Assembly: GCA_035630195.1 (NCBI GenBank)
Contig: DASQLD010000180.1
Span: forward strand, 1 to 7,988
Direction of reading: 5' to 3'
From: DASQDN01 sp035630195
GTDB lineage: Bacteria > Acidobacteriota > Terriglobia > Bryobacterales > Bryobacteraceae
Length of the DNA: 7,988 nucleotides
Shown here: positions 1-6,204 of the stretch, piece by piece
Layout: the number at the start of each line of letters is the position of its first letter
Numbering within the stretch: the first letter of the stretch is position 1
Program-made: the position numbers and the translations under genes
Notes under the pieces: model-generated
Told to the model about the DNA's origin: nothing
The model's database searches: none
The model's input: only the letters and a program-made list of their open reading frames with translations

Positions 1-2
1 AG

Positions 3-515
3 TTGTCAGTCGCGGCTGCAGCGCCGGGAGCGGTTACTCAACGGAATGCCTCCATCACGGAGGACCCCGCGAACCGCCGCCGCCATGGAGGTGGAACCGT
101 GCGGTGGATCGCCCACGTGATCCCAATGGCGCGCCCCGAAGTTACTATGCTCCCGGCGGGTCTGGCCATCGCTCATTCCAGCGACTTCTCGCTCGTCACA
201 GCGTCCAAGCCGGCGATGGCAGGGGAGATTCTGTCCCTCTTCGCGACGGGCCTCGGCCCGGTGACCCCGAGAGTTGACCCTGGCCAACCGTTCCCAACGA
301 GCCCTTTGGCGGTGGTCAACTCACCCGTCGAGGTGACGGTCAATGGAAAGACTGCCGATGTACTCGGCGCGGTGGGCTATCCCGGTGCTGTGGACTCATA
401 CCAGGTGAACTTTCGAGTGCCTCCCGATACCGCAAGGGGACCTGCAACCATTCAGGTAACCGCGGCCTGGGTTTCAGGAGCGCCAGTGAGTATTCCAGTG
501 CAAGAACGCCCGTAG
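3..515 (+). CDS. TIGR03437-type domain protein, 3' end (5' partial)
   Basis: This is the C-terminal end of a probably secreted protein; the frame is open to the left edge, so the true start is almost certainly outside the window and the TTG at position 3 need not be a start. Residues ~50-168 match the TIGR03437 Solibacter C-terminal domain by its landmarks: the serine-rich lead-in LVTASKPAMAGEILSLFATG (62-81), GLGPVTP (83-89), the VEVTVNGKTADVLGA strand (109-123), and SYQVNFRVP (132-140) near the end. The domain is Ig-like, of unknown function, and usually ends large extracellular or cell-surface proteins. Residues 1-49 fit less well; APGAVTQRNASITEDPANR (7-25) resembles a degenerate piece of another copy of the same domain. 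No signal peptide can be judged because the N terminus is missing. The domain call is confident, the role of the whole protein unknown. Confidence 0.8.
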   Translation: MSVAAAAPGAVTQRNASITEDPANRRRHGGGTVRWIAHVIPMARPEVTMLPAGLAIAHSSDFSLVTASKPAMAGEILSLFATGLGPVTPRVDPGQPFPTSPLAVVNSPVEVTVNGKTADVLGAVGYPGAVDSYQVNFRVPPDTARGPATIQVTAAWVSGAPVSIPVQERP

Positions 516-736
516 CATATGGGCGCCGGCGAGTGGCGGGGCGGGTTCAGGACGAAACCTCTGATCGGCTACGCTGAGGCCTGTGAGCCTCGCCCCTCTA
601 CGACTTCTCTGGATTGGACATTCACTGGGACATGATGGTCCCCCAGTCGCGGAAGTGCTGGCGTCCGACGCTTGGTCGCGTGACCACAGTGAGCATTTCC
701 CAAGAGTTGTCCCATCTGCCGACTTCACCACCTCAA
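516..736. other. Intergenic stretch, no recognisable gene
   Basis: About 220 bases between the stop of the TIGR03437-domain gene and the stop of the minus-strand integrase remnant. The short open frames on both strands here give sequences without recognisable motifs. A 5-bp stem (GAGGC 576-580 with GCCTC 587-591) is the only small hairpin I saw; it has no T-rich tail, so I do not call it a terminator. Confidence 0.5.
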
Positions 737-1692
737 TCATCTGTTCGCCTCCGGCTCGATGCCCATCCGGTCATTGACAACCTCGCGGAACTTCTGCTTG
801 CATCCGAGGTAGCGCTCGGTGGTCTGGATTGAGACGTGCCCAAGCAGAAGTGAATCTGATCCAGTTCGCCGCCGGCAAAATGACACAGCCTTGCGCAAGT
901 ACGGGGAAGGTCGTGCAGTGCAAGCTTCTCGATCCCGGCCCGCGTCGCAGCCTCTCGCACAACTTCCCATAGCACCTTGAACGTCATTCCGCTGCCCCAG
1001 GCCCGGCCAGCTTTGTTGATTGATCGAAAGAGCGCGCCCTCGGTGGTACCGCTGGCTTGTTTCCAAGCGTCAATCGCGTCCTTGACCCACGCTGGAATCG
1101 CGACGGTACGGATGTGTCCGGCCGGCCTTGCCCGGAAGGTCGGCGATTACCCAGTGCTCCTCTCGCAATTGGATTCATCGACATGGAGCGCGAGCAACTC
1201 GCCGCGGCGGAGTCCACATCCGATGAGTATGGCCGGGATGGCGTAATTCCTCTTGCGGCGGAGCGAATCGCGATCCGCACCCGCCGAGAGCCGCTTACTC
1301 TGTTCTGCGGTGAGCCAGTTACCGATGCGGACTCCGATGCGGCGAACTCCATTCACCCGCCGGATCTCCGCCGCAAGTTCCGGACTTAGAAGGCCGGAAT
1401 CGGCGACCTCATACGCCACACGCCGGACGGCGGCCAGGCGCAGGTTGATCGTAGTCGGCGCTTACTGCTTCTGTTCGAGATAGATCCGGTATCGCAACAC
1501 GACAGTGCGGTTGAATGCGAGTCGCGGTTCGGAGCAGTACCAGTCCACGAAGTCGGTGATGGCGTGATCCTAGATAGGTACGTTGACCGCTCTTGGAAGT
1601 TAGGCTACTCAGGACTGCCGCCTTCGTTTGTTCAAGGTCGGGAAGGGTCAAGACTCGTTTAGGTTTCGCTTCTTTCTTCGAGTTTTCGGCAT
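737..1692 (-). pseudogene. Degraded tyrosine recombinase / phage-type integrase
   Basis: Three minus-strand frames together spell one tyrosine recombinase. The N-terminal SAM-like (core-binding) part reads LTLPDLEQTKAAVLSSLTSK...RTY, DHAITDFVDWYCSEPRLAFNRTV and VLRYRIYLEQKQ, then APTTINLRLAAVRRVAYE. The catalytic part gives GCGLRRGELLAL (arginine I), IRTVAIPAWVKDAIDAWKQ, HDLPRTCARLCHFAGGELDQI, LLGHVSIQTTERYLG (His and Tyr nucleophile). Lesions: frame changes near 1570-1574, 1174-1177, 1119-1121 and 849-851; TAA at 1462-1464 where the family probably has Tyr; and CCC at 904-906 giving HDLP where HxLR carries a catalytic Arg. I set the ancestral start at the ATG of 1690-1692 (MPKTRRKK) because AAGGAGG lies 10 nt upstream; that start needs another frame change before KRVLTL. 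The product should be inactive. Neighbouring genes are intact, so decay is likelier than sequencing error. The exact 5' end is uncertain. Confidence 0.88.
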
Positions 1693-1702
1693 TGGACGGC
1701 GG

Positions 1703-1709
1703 CCTCCTT
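1703..1709 (-). promoter_or_regulatory. Strong Shine-Dalgarno in a hairpin loop before the integrase remnant
   Basis: On the minus strand AAGGAGG stands 10 nt before the ATG at 1690-1692, which is the main reason for choosing that start. It lies in the 9-nt loop of a perfect 6-bp G+C stem: CGGCGG (1712-1717, read on the minus strand) pairs with CCGCCG (1697-1702). The arrangement might modulate translation, but the gene it serves is broken. Confidence 0.5.
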
Positions 1710-1770
1710 GACCGCCGCCGGTTACGACGCTCGAAGACTTCTGCTCTGGCACGGCCTGGATGGCCGCAAA

Positions 1771-1805
1771 GGTGAAGCCCTCTGATCTGATCAGAGCGCT
1801 TCACC
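1771..1805. repeat. 35-bp near-perfect palindrome upstream of the integrase remnant
   Basis: The left arm GGTGAAGCCCTCTGATC (1771-1787) and the right arm GATCAGAGCGCTTCACC (1789-1805) are reverse complements at 16 of 17 positions around a single central T (1788); the one mismatch pairs C1779 with C1797. The symmetry stops sharply at both outer ends. It lies 79 bp upstream of the presumed integrase start and outside any convincing gene. An operator for a dimeric regulator or a recombinase binding/crossover site are the obvious possibilities; neither can be chosen from sequence alone. No T-run follows on either strand, which argues against an intrinsic terminator. Confidence 0.75.
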
Positions 1806-2063
1806 GAAATCACTCCTCTGTAGTCGGCAGGGTTTAGTACCGCCACTCTGACGCACAACGGCCAACTTGAACATCGGGCTCGGTATTCCCATACGCGACG
1901 CAGTCAGCCTCGCAACAAACTCGCAAGTTGCCTACGACGCAATCTGAACAGCTCCACACTTCTTCCTTCACGGCCCTCACTCAACGCAATCTTCTTCCCC
2001 ATCAGTACTTTATGCCGCAAAGTGCCATTGGCCCGCAGATCGCCATGCTACCTTCTAATCGCG
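1806..2063. other. Intergenic stretch, no recognisable gene
   Basis: About 260 bases between the palindrome and the next gene. I saw no RNA gene, no credible promoter and no recognisable coding sequence. One short + strand frame (1852-1947) has plausible-looking residues but no start signal and no family I know. Confidence 0.45.
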
Positions 2064-2750
2064 ATGTCACGTACGAACCGTCAATCCGAATCCTCCCGCA
2101 GCAACGGAGCCCTTTCTAACGGACCCAAAACCGAAGAAGGCAAGGCCCGCTCCTCCCAAAACAGCTTGAAGCATGGACTCAACTCCGACAAGATCCTTGT
2201 CCTCCAGACCGAGAGGCAGGAAGACTACGACTCCCTCCGCGCTGCCTATCTGAAACGCTTTGCGCCCCAGGACGAAGTCGAGCTCGAGCTCGTAGACGAA
2301 ATGGTAGGAGCCAAGTGGCGTCTCCGCCGCATCCGCTCCATCGAAACAGAAACCATGGACATGCGCATGGACGACCAAGCCGAATACATCCGCAAGCGTG
2401 GTGAAAATCCATCCGGCAGCCGCCGTCAGGCGATGGCCTTCAAGTCACTCTCCGACACGTCCCAGGCGTTGAACGTGCTTACTCGCTATGAAACTCGGCT
2501 CCAGCGAACCTACGACCGCGCGTTCGAAAATCTCAAAAAGTTGCGCGCGTTTCCATACCCTGAAGAACCGCTAACTCCCTCGGCCCTCATAGAGATGAAG
2601 CCGCGTCTGGTAGTTGACGAAACGAACCCGGCGCCGCCTGCGGAACCCATCACGGCCGAACCCGCCCCGACAGTCCCGCACGTTCAAAATGACAAACCCG
2701 CAACCGTCCGACCACTCTACCCGTATCAAATCCTAGAAAGGACCTGGTAA
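2064..2750 (+). CDS. Uncharacterised protein of an acidobacterial multi-copy family (228 aa)
   Basis: Function unknown. The N terminus carries the family's hallmark, a stretch GPKTEEGKARSSQ followed by N-S-L-K-H-G-L (residues 20-39), which I recall from many hypothetical proteins of Acidobacteria and Planctomycetes. The middle (45-165) is charged and probably helical, with DYDSLRAAYLKRFAPQDEVELELVDEMVGAKWRLRRI (54-90) and, later, LTRYETRLQRTYDRAFENLKKLR (139-161). The tail (165-228) is proline-rich and probably disordered. No signal peptide or membrane segment is visible, so it is likely cytoplasmic; the basic N terminus would suit nucleic-acid binding, but that is a guess. I chose the ATG at 2064 (MSRTNRQSES) because the family's conserved part starts soon after it; an in-frame ATG at 2022 would add 14 atypical residues. 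No clear ribosome binding site is seen before either. It stands alone, downstream of the integrase scar and upstream of the foldase promoter. Confidence 0.75.
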   Translation: MSRTNRQSESSRSNGALSNGPKTEEGKARSSQNSLKHGLNSDKILVLQTERQEDYDSLRAAYLKRFAPQDEVELELVDEMVGAKWRLRRIRSIETETMDMRMDDQAEYIRKRGENPSGSRRQAMAFKSLSDTSQALNVLTRYETRLQRTYDRAFENLKKLRAFPYPEEPLTPSALIEMKPRLVVDETNPAPPAEPITAEPAPTVPHVQNDKPATVRPLYPYQILERTW

Positions 2751-2771
2751 CTCGCAGATTTGGGGGCTCTA

Positions 2772-2800
2772 TCGACTCCTACCTGTGTAGTTGCTACAAT
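2772..2800 (+). promoter_or_regulatory. Sigma-70-like promoter for the foldase operon
   Basis: TCGACT (2772-2777, 4 of 6 to TTGACA) and TACAAT (2795-2800, 5 of 6 to TATAAT) are separated by exactly 17 bp. Transcription would start around 2806-2808, only a few bases before the ATG at 2810, so the transcript would have almost no leader. That agrees with the lack of a good Shine-Dalgarno sequence there. Confidence 0.5.
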
Positions 2801-2809
2801 GGACCGCAT

Positions 2810-3961
2810 ATGAAGTTTTTGACCGTCTGGGCTCCGCTTGCCCTTACTGCGTCCCTCTTCGCCGCTGATATTGCTCTGGTGGAAGAAATCGTCGCTAAAG
2901 TCAATGGCGACATCATTACGCGATCGGAAATCGAGCGCGCCCGCCGTCAACTTGAGACCGAATTGAAAGCTCGGGGTATGAAGAGCCCGGAACTGGAAAA
3001 GATCGTCGCCGACCGCGAGAAAGATGCGCTTCGGGAGCGGATTGACCAGTTGCTCCTTGTCCAGAAAGGCAAGGAGATCGGCATCAGTGTTGAGCAGGAC
3101 GTCAGCAAATATCTGGCAGATATTCAGTTGCAAGCCAAGATCCCGGACCCGGAGAAATTTCAGCAATACATTCGCGAGCAGAGCGGTCAGTCATTTGAAG
3201 ACTTCAAGAGCGAAATTCGCAACGGCTACCTCACGCAGCGCGTGATCCGCCAGGAAGTCGGTGGCCGCTTGACCGTACCGCGCGCCGAGCTTGAGAAGTA
3301 CTACAACGAGAACAAGAGCAAGTACATGCGCGAAGACCGGGTCTTCCTGCGCGAGATTCTGGTATCTACCGAGGGTAAGGACGCGGCCGGTATAGCCGCT
3401 GCTGAGAAGAAAGCCCGAGATCTTTCTGCTCGCGCCAAGAAGGGCGAAAAGTTCCCCGAAATGGCGCGCGCTAATTCCGATTCCACCACCAAAGACCAAT
3501 ACGGAGAACTGGGCGGCTTCAAGTTGACTGAGCTCGATAAATCCATCCGCGACGTCCTCGCTTCCGCGGACCGCAACTTCGTCACTGATCCGATTCGCAT
3601 CGCGAACGGCTTTCTCATCTTGAAGGTTGAGGAGCGGCACAAGGCCGGCCAGGCGTCGTTCGAGGAAGTGGAGCAGGAAATCATGAACGAGTTGATTCAG
3701 CCCAAGTTCCAGCCACAGGTGCGGGAATACCTCACCAAGCTCCGTTACGAATCGTTCCTTGAAATCAAACCAGGGTACGTCGACAGCGGCGCCGCTGAAG
3801 GGAAGAACACCGCGTGGACAGATCCCGCTCAGTTGAGACCGGAAACCGTCACGAAAGAAGAAGTACAGGCTCAAACACGTAACCGCCGCTTGCTTTGGAT
3901 GCTCCCAATTCCCGGAACCAGCACTCCCGTGAAGAAGCCCGGGACGTCTTCCAGCCAGTAA
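2810..3961 (+). CDS. SurA/PpiD-like periplasmic foldase with parvulin-type domain (383 aa)
   Basis: Probably an envelope chaperone that helps outer-membrane or secreted proteins fold. Residues 1-19 form a Sec signal peptide (MKFLTVWAPLALTASLFAA) cleaved near LFA/AD. Residues ~22-150 are a SurA_N-like helical chaperone region, opening with the typical EEIVAKVNGDIITRSEIERA (25-44) and containing REKDALRERIDQLLLVQKGKE (69-89). Residues ~175-276 are a parvulin/rotamase-like domain (FLREILVST, AEKKARDLSARAKKGEKFPEMARANSDS, YGELGGF, NGFLILKVEE). A helix (284-318) closes the chaperone fold; the tail from ~322 is polar and Pro/Thr-rich. The two histidines usual in active parvulins are absent: E182 and L269 occupy those places, so isomerase activity is doubtful. 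It ends with tandem stops TAA TAG and is 6 nt from the next gene. Family call firm; the choice between SurA, PpiD and PrsA type is not. Confidence 0.85.
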   Translation: MKFLTVWAPLALTASLFAADIALVEEIVAKVNGDIITRSEIERARRQLETELKARGMKSPELEKIVADREKDALRERIDQLLLVQKGKEIGISVEQDVSKYLADIQLQAKIPDPEKFQQYIREQSGQSFEDFKSEIRNGYLTQRVIRQEVGGRLTVPRAELEKYYNENKSKYMREDRVFLREILVSTEGKDAAGIAAAEKKARDLSARAKKGEKFPEMARANSDSTTKDQYGELGGFKLTELDKSIRDVLASADRNFVTDPIRIANGFLILKVEERHKAGQASFEEVEQEIMNELIQPKFQPQVREYLTKLRYESFLEIKPGYVDSGAAEGKNTAWTDPAQLRPETVTKEEVQAQTRNRRLLWMLPIPGTSTPVKKPGTSSSQ

Positions 3962-3967
3962 TAGCGG

Positions 3968-5032
3968 ATGAAGTCTCCTTACGTTAGCGAACTACAGCCA
4001 AACCAGATTGTTACGGCGACACTGCTGGTCCAGCACAAAGATGTTCGACAAAAAAAGACCGGCGAGCCGTATCTCTCACTGATTCTTGGCGATCGCACCG
4101 GCGAGATCGATGCTCGCATGTGGGACAATGCCGCGGAAGTCATCGATACCTTCGAGCGTGATGATTTCTTGAAAGTCCGCGGTCTTCTGCAAGTTCATCA
4201 GGGCCGTCTCCAATTGACGGTGCACAAGCTGATGAAGCAGCCGCTTGATTCGGTCGATCAGACCGATTTCTTCCCGGCGTCGTTGCGCGATCCCGAGGAA
4301 ATGTTTGCCGAGCTCCGGAATATCGTTCAGGAAATCGGCAGTATCCCTCTTCGTAGTCTGTTGCAGTTGTTTCTCGACGACAGCGAAATCGCCCGGCGTT
4401 ACAAGATCGCGCCGGCTGCTAAGAACGTGCATCATGCGTTCCTTGGCGGACTGCTGGAGCACGTGCTTTCGATGTGCTCCGTCGCCAAGCTCCTCGGTTC
4501 GCACTACCGGGATATCGATATGGATCTTTTATTGTCGGGCGTCATCTTGCATGACATCGGTAAGATCCACGAGCTCACCTACGATCGCAGCTTCGGCTAC
4601 AGCCCCGAAGGTCAATTGCTCGGTCATATAGTCATCGGGGTGCGAATGATCGATGAGAAGCTTCGCTTCATCCCGGATTTCCCGGAGCGGCTTCGAACTC
4701 TGTTGCAACACATGATTCTCAGCCACCACGGCGAAATGGAATATGGCTCGCCGAAGGTGCCGCTCTTTCCCGAGGCCCTGTTGCTCCATCACATCGACAA
4801 TATGGATTCGAAGATGGAGTGTATGCGATCCTTCCTCGAAAAGGACCGCATCGTAGAAGGATGCTGGACATCTTACGTATCCTCGCTCGATCGTTCCGTC
4901 CTCAAGAAACGGAAGTTCCTGGATGGAGACCCACCGAAACCGGCTCCGCCGGACGCTCCGGTTGCCATCATTGAACGTCCGGTGTCGGCGTTCGCAGAAA
5001 AATTGCAAGGCGCCTTGGGGAGCCATAAATGA
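3968..5032 (+). CDS. YhaM-like 3'-5' exoribonuclease, OB-fold plus HD domain (354 aa)
   Basis: Resembles YhaM/CBF1-type proteins, metal-dependent 3'-to-5' exonucleases acting on RNA (and DNA) in the cytoplasm. Residues ~13-90 form an OB-fold nucleic-acid-binding domain (VTATLLVQHKDVRQKKTGEPYLSLILGDRTGEIDARMWD, then FLKVRGLLQVHQGRLQL). Residues ~150-300 are an HD phosphohydrolase domain with the metal ligands in place: H156/H165 region (HHAFLGGLLEH), H195-D196 (LHDIGK), H220 (GH), H253-H254 (SHHG) and D277 (HHIDNMD). The C-terminal ~35 residues are Pro-rich and make it somewhat longer than the ~314 residues of Bacillus YhaM. The gene starts 6 nt after the foldase stop, and its end overlaps the next start in ATGA (5029-5032), so the three genes are probably co-transcribed. 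Function is assigned from family architecture; the natural substrate is not known here. Confidence 0.87.
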   Translation: MKSPYVSELQPNQIVTATLLVQHKDVRQKKTGEPYLSLILGDRTGEIDARMWDNAAEVIDTFERDDFLKVRGLLQVHQGRLQLTVHKLMKQPLDSVDQTDFFPASLRDPEEMFAELRNIVQEIGSIPLRSLLQLFLDDSEIARRYKIAPAAKNVHHAFLGGLLEHVLSMCSVAKLLGSHYRDIDMDLLLSGVILHDIGKIHELTYDRSFGYSPEGQLLGHIVIGVRMIDEKLRFIPDFPERLRTLLQHMILSHHGEMEYGSPKVPLFPEALLLHHIDNMDSKMECMRSFLEKDRIVEGCWTSYVSSLDRSVLKKRKFLDGDPPKPAPPDAPVAIIERPVSAFAEKLQGALGSHK

Positions 5033-5352
5033 GTCCCCGGGAACTGCCGCCCCGACTCGAGCTCGAATGTCTGAAAGCGCTGTGGGAGTTGGGGGAAGCA
5101 AATGTTCGGGATGTACAGGCGGCGCTAGCGCGAACACTGGCGTACACAACCGTAATGACCGTTCTCGACCGCCTCGCTCGGCGAGGCTGTGTCGAGCGGC
5201 GCAAGGTCGGGCGCGGCTTTCACTACTCGGCCATTCTTTCTCGCGATTCGGTCCGCCGAGTCGCCCTGGAAGATTTGATCGAGTGTTATTTCGATGGTTC
5301 GCACGAATCGCTCCGAAACTACCTGCATCAAGCTGATAAACTGGACAGTTAG
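5029..5352 (+). CDS. BlaI/MecI/CopY-family winged-helix repressor (107 aa)
   Basis: A small DNA-binding repressor of the penicillinase-repressor family (PF03965 type). Residues 7-70 are the winged helix: LPPRLELECLKALWELGEANVRDVQAAL, recognition helix YTTVMTVLDRLARRGCVERRK (39-59), and the wing VGRGFHYSAILSR (60-72). The short C-terminal helices (73-107), which dimerise in the family, are shorter than in BlaI (about 126 aa). GGGGAG (5017-5022) lies 6 nt before the ATG, and the start overlaps the exonuclease stop (ATGA), indicating translational coupling. Relatives usually sit beside a BlaR1/MecR1 M56 sensor peptidase; none lies next to this gene, as a YebC gene follows. Its target operator and inducer cannot be read here; autoregulation is possible but no family operator (TACA/TGTA dyad) was seen at the operon promoter. 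Confidence 0.85.
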   Translation: MSPRELPPRLELECLKALWELGEANVRDVQAALARTLAYTTVMTVLDRLARRGCVERRKVGRGFHYSAILSRDSVRRVALEDLIECYFDGSHESLRNYLHQADKLDS

Positions 5353-5409
5353 CTCCGCTTGCCGTCCTGTCCAATCCGTTTCCCAGCCGCGACCCAAAGC
5401 GAGCGGCTG
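5342..5409. repeat. Two inverted repeats between the repressor gene and yebC
   Basis: TGGACAG (5342-5348) pairs with CTGTCCA (5367-5373), a perfect 7-bp stem with an 18-nt loop that overlaps the last codons and stop of the repressor gene. CAGCCGC (5384-5390) pairs with GCGGCTG (5403-5409), a perfect 7-bp stem with a 12-nt loop. Neither is followed by a T-run, so they are poor intrinsic terminators; the second may still act as a weak terminator or RNA-stability element. No convincing -35/-10 pair was found in this gap. Confidence 0.5.
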
Positions 5410-5437
5410 TAAAGAATAATGCGAAGAGGTTTTTGAA

Positions 5438-6181
5438 ATGTCAGGCCACTCTAAATGGGCTACCATCAAGCACAAAAAGGCTGCCCTAGATTCCAAGCGC
5501 GGTAAAACATTTACCCGCATCATCAAAGAAATCATGATCGCTGCCCGAAACGGGGGCGATCCGGACGGCAACCCTCGTTTGCGTACCGCGGTCGCCGCTG
5601 CCAAAGCGGTATCCATGCCGAATGAAAACATCAAGCGCGCCATTATGCGCGGCACCGGCGAACTTGATGGCGGCACCATCGATGAATATACCTACGAAGG
5701 CTACGGCCCAGGCGGTATCGCAGTCATCGTTGAGGTCGCGACCGACAACAAGAACCGCACCGTCAGCGAAATCCGTCACGCCTTTTCTAAGAACGGCGGC
5801 AATATGGGCGAGCAGGGTTCCGTCGCCTGGATGTTCGAGCGCAAGGGCCAGATCATCATCGACGGCGAGAACGTGAACGAAGATACGCTCATGAACCTCG
5901 TCCTCGAAGCTGGCGCCGATGACCTCCGCCAGGACGGCGATTCCTGGGAAGTCATAACCGCGCCCGATGCCCTCAACACCGTTCAGGAAGCTCTGCAGAA
6001 AGCAAATATCGCCTTCGTGGAAGCCAAGCTCGCCATGATCCCGAAGAATTCGATTCAGGTGGAAGGCAAAACCGTTGGTTCGCTTTTGAAGATGCTCGAC
6101 ATCCTCGAAGAGCACGACGACGTGCAGAACGTCTTCTCCAACGCCGACATCGACGATAAGGAGATGGAAGCGCTCGCATAA
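5438..6181 (+). CDS. yebC: YebC/TACO1-family protein (247 aa)
   Basis: A cytoplasmic protein of the YebC/TACO1 family, long annotated as a transcriptional regulator; members have since been linked to translation, helping ribosomes through difficult (for example polyproline) stretches. The N-terminal signature is unmistakable: MSGHSKWATIKHKKAALDSK (1-20) followed by RGKTFTRIIKEI. Other family blocks are NPRLRTAVAAAKAVSMPNENIKRAI (45-69), YEGYGPGGIAVIVEVATDNKNRT (86-108), HAFSKNGGNMGEQGSVAWMFERKG (114-137) and LEAGADD. The length is normal for the family. GAAGAGG (5423-5429), 8 nt before the ATG, is a good ribosome binding site and confirms the start. ruvC follows after 23 nt, a gene order common in bacteria. 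It is probably the first gene of the second operon block. Confidence 0.96.
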   Translation: MSGHSKWATIKHKKAALDSKRGKTFTRIIKEIMIAARNGGDPDGNPRLRTAVAAAKAVSMPNENIKRAIMRGTGELDGGTIDEYTYEGYGPGGIAVIVEVATDNKNRTVSEIRHAFSKNGGNMGEQGSVAWMFERKGQIIIDGENVNEDTLMNLVLEAGADDLRQDGDSWEVITAPDALNTVQEALQKANIAFVEAKLAMIPKNSIQVEGKTVGSLLKMLDILEEHDDVQNVFSNADIDDKEMEALA

Positions 6182-6204
6182 AGCGCCTTCCATACACCGG
6201 TCTC

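Noticed and set aside
558..566. CCTCTGATC also occurs in the left arm of the palindrome (1779-1787), bracketing the integrase remnant like a possible att repeat
   Set aside because: A 9-base match is not unlikely by chance in 8 kb and the flanking bases do not extend the identity.
583..832. Overlapping + strand open frames opposite the end of the integrase remnant
   Set aside because: Their products have no motif, and the minus strand of 737-832 clearly encodes the integrase C terminus.
1760..1837. Small + strand ORF of 25 codons starting MAAKVKPSDLIRAL
   Set aside because: It spans the 35-bp palindrome, has no ribosome binding site and no recognisable motif; the palindrome is the better explanation of the sequence.
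1852..1947. Short + strand open stretch with plausible residues (NIGLGIPIRDAVSLATN) ending in TGA
   Set aside because: There is no good start signal, it is only about 31 codons, and it matches no family I know; it may be a gene remnant but cannot be supported.
2054..2059. TCTAAT as a possible -10 box for the 2064 gene
   Set aside because: No -35 fits with normal spacing and transcription would begin at or inside the start codon.
2278..2293. GAGCTC-rich self-complementary run in the 228-aa protein gene
   Set aside because: It is a simple result of Glu-Leu-Glu-Leu codons in G+C-rich coding DNA.
5171..5187. Perfect hairpin GCCTCGC/TCG/GCGAGGC, same size as a REP-like stem-loop
   Set aside because: It lies in the winged-helix codons of the BlaI-like gene (RLARRG), a normal family sequence in G+C-rich DNA; the protein needs no insertion to explain it.
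5415..5420. AATAAT as a possible -10 box for yebC
   Set aside because: No -35 fits at 16-18 bp and the implied start of transcription would fall on the Shine-Dalgarno sequence.
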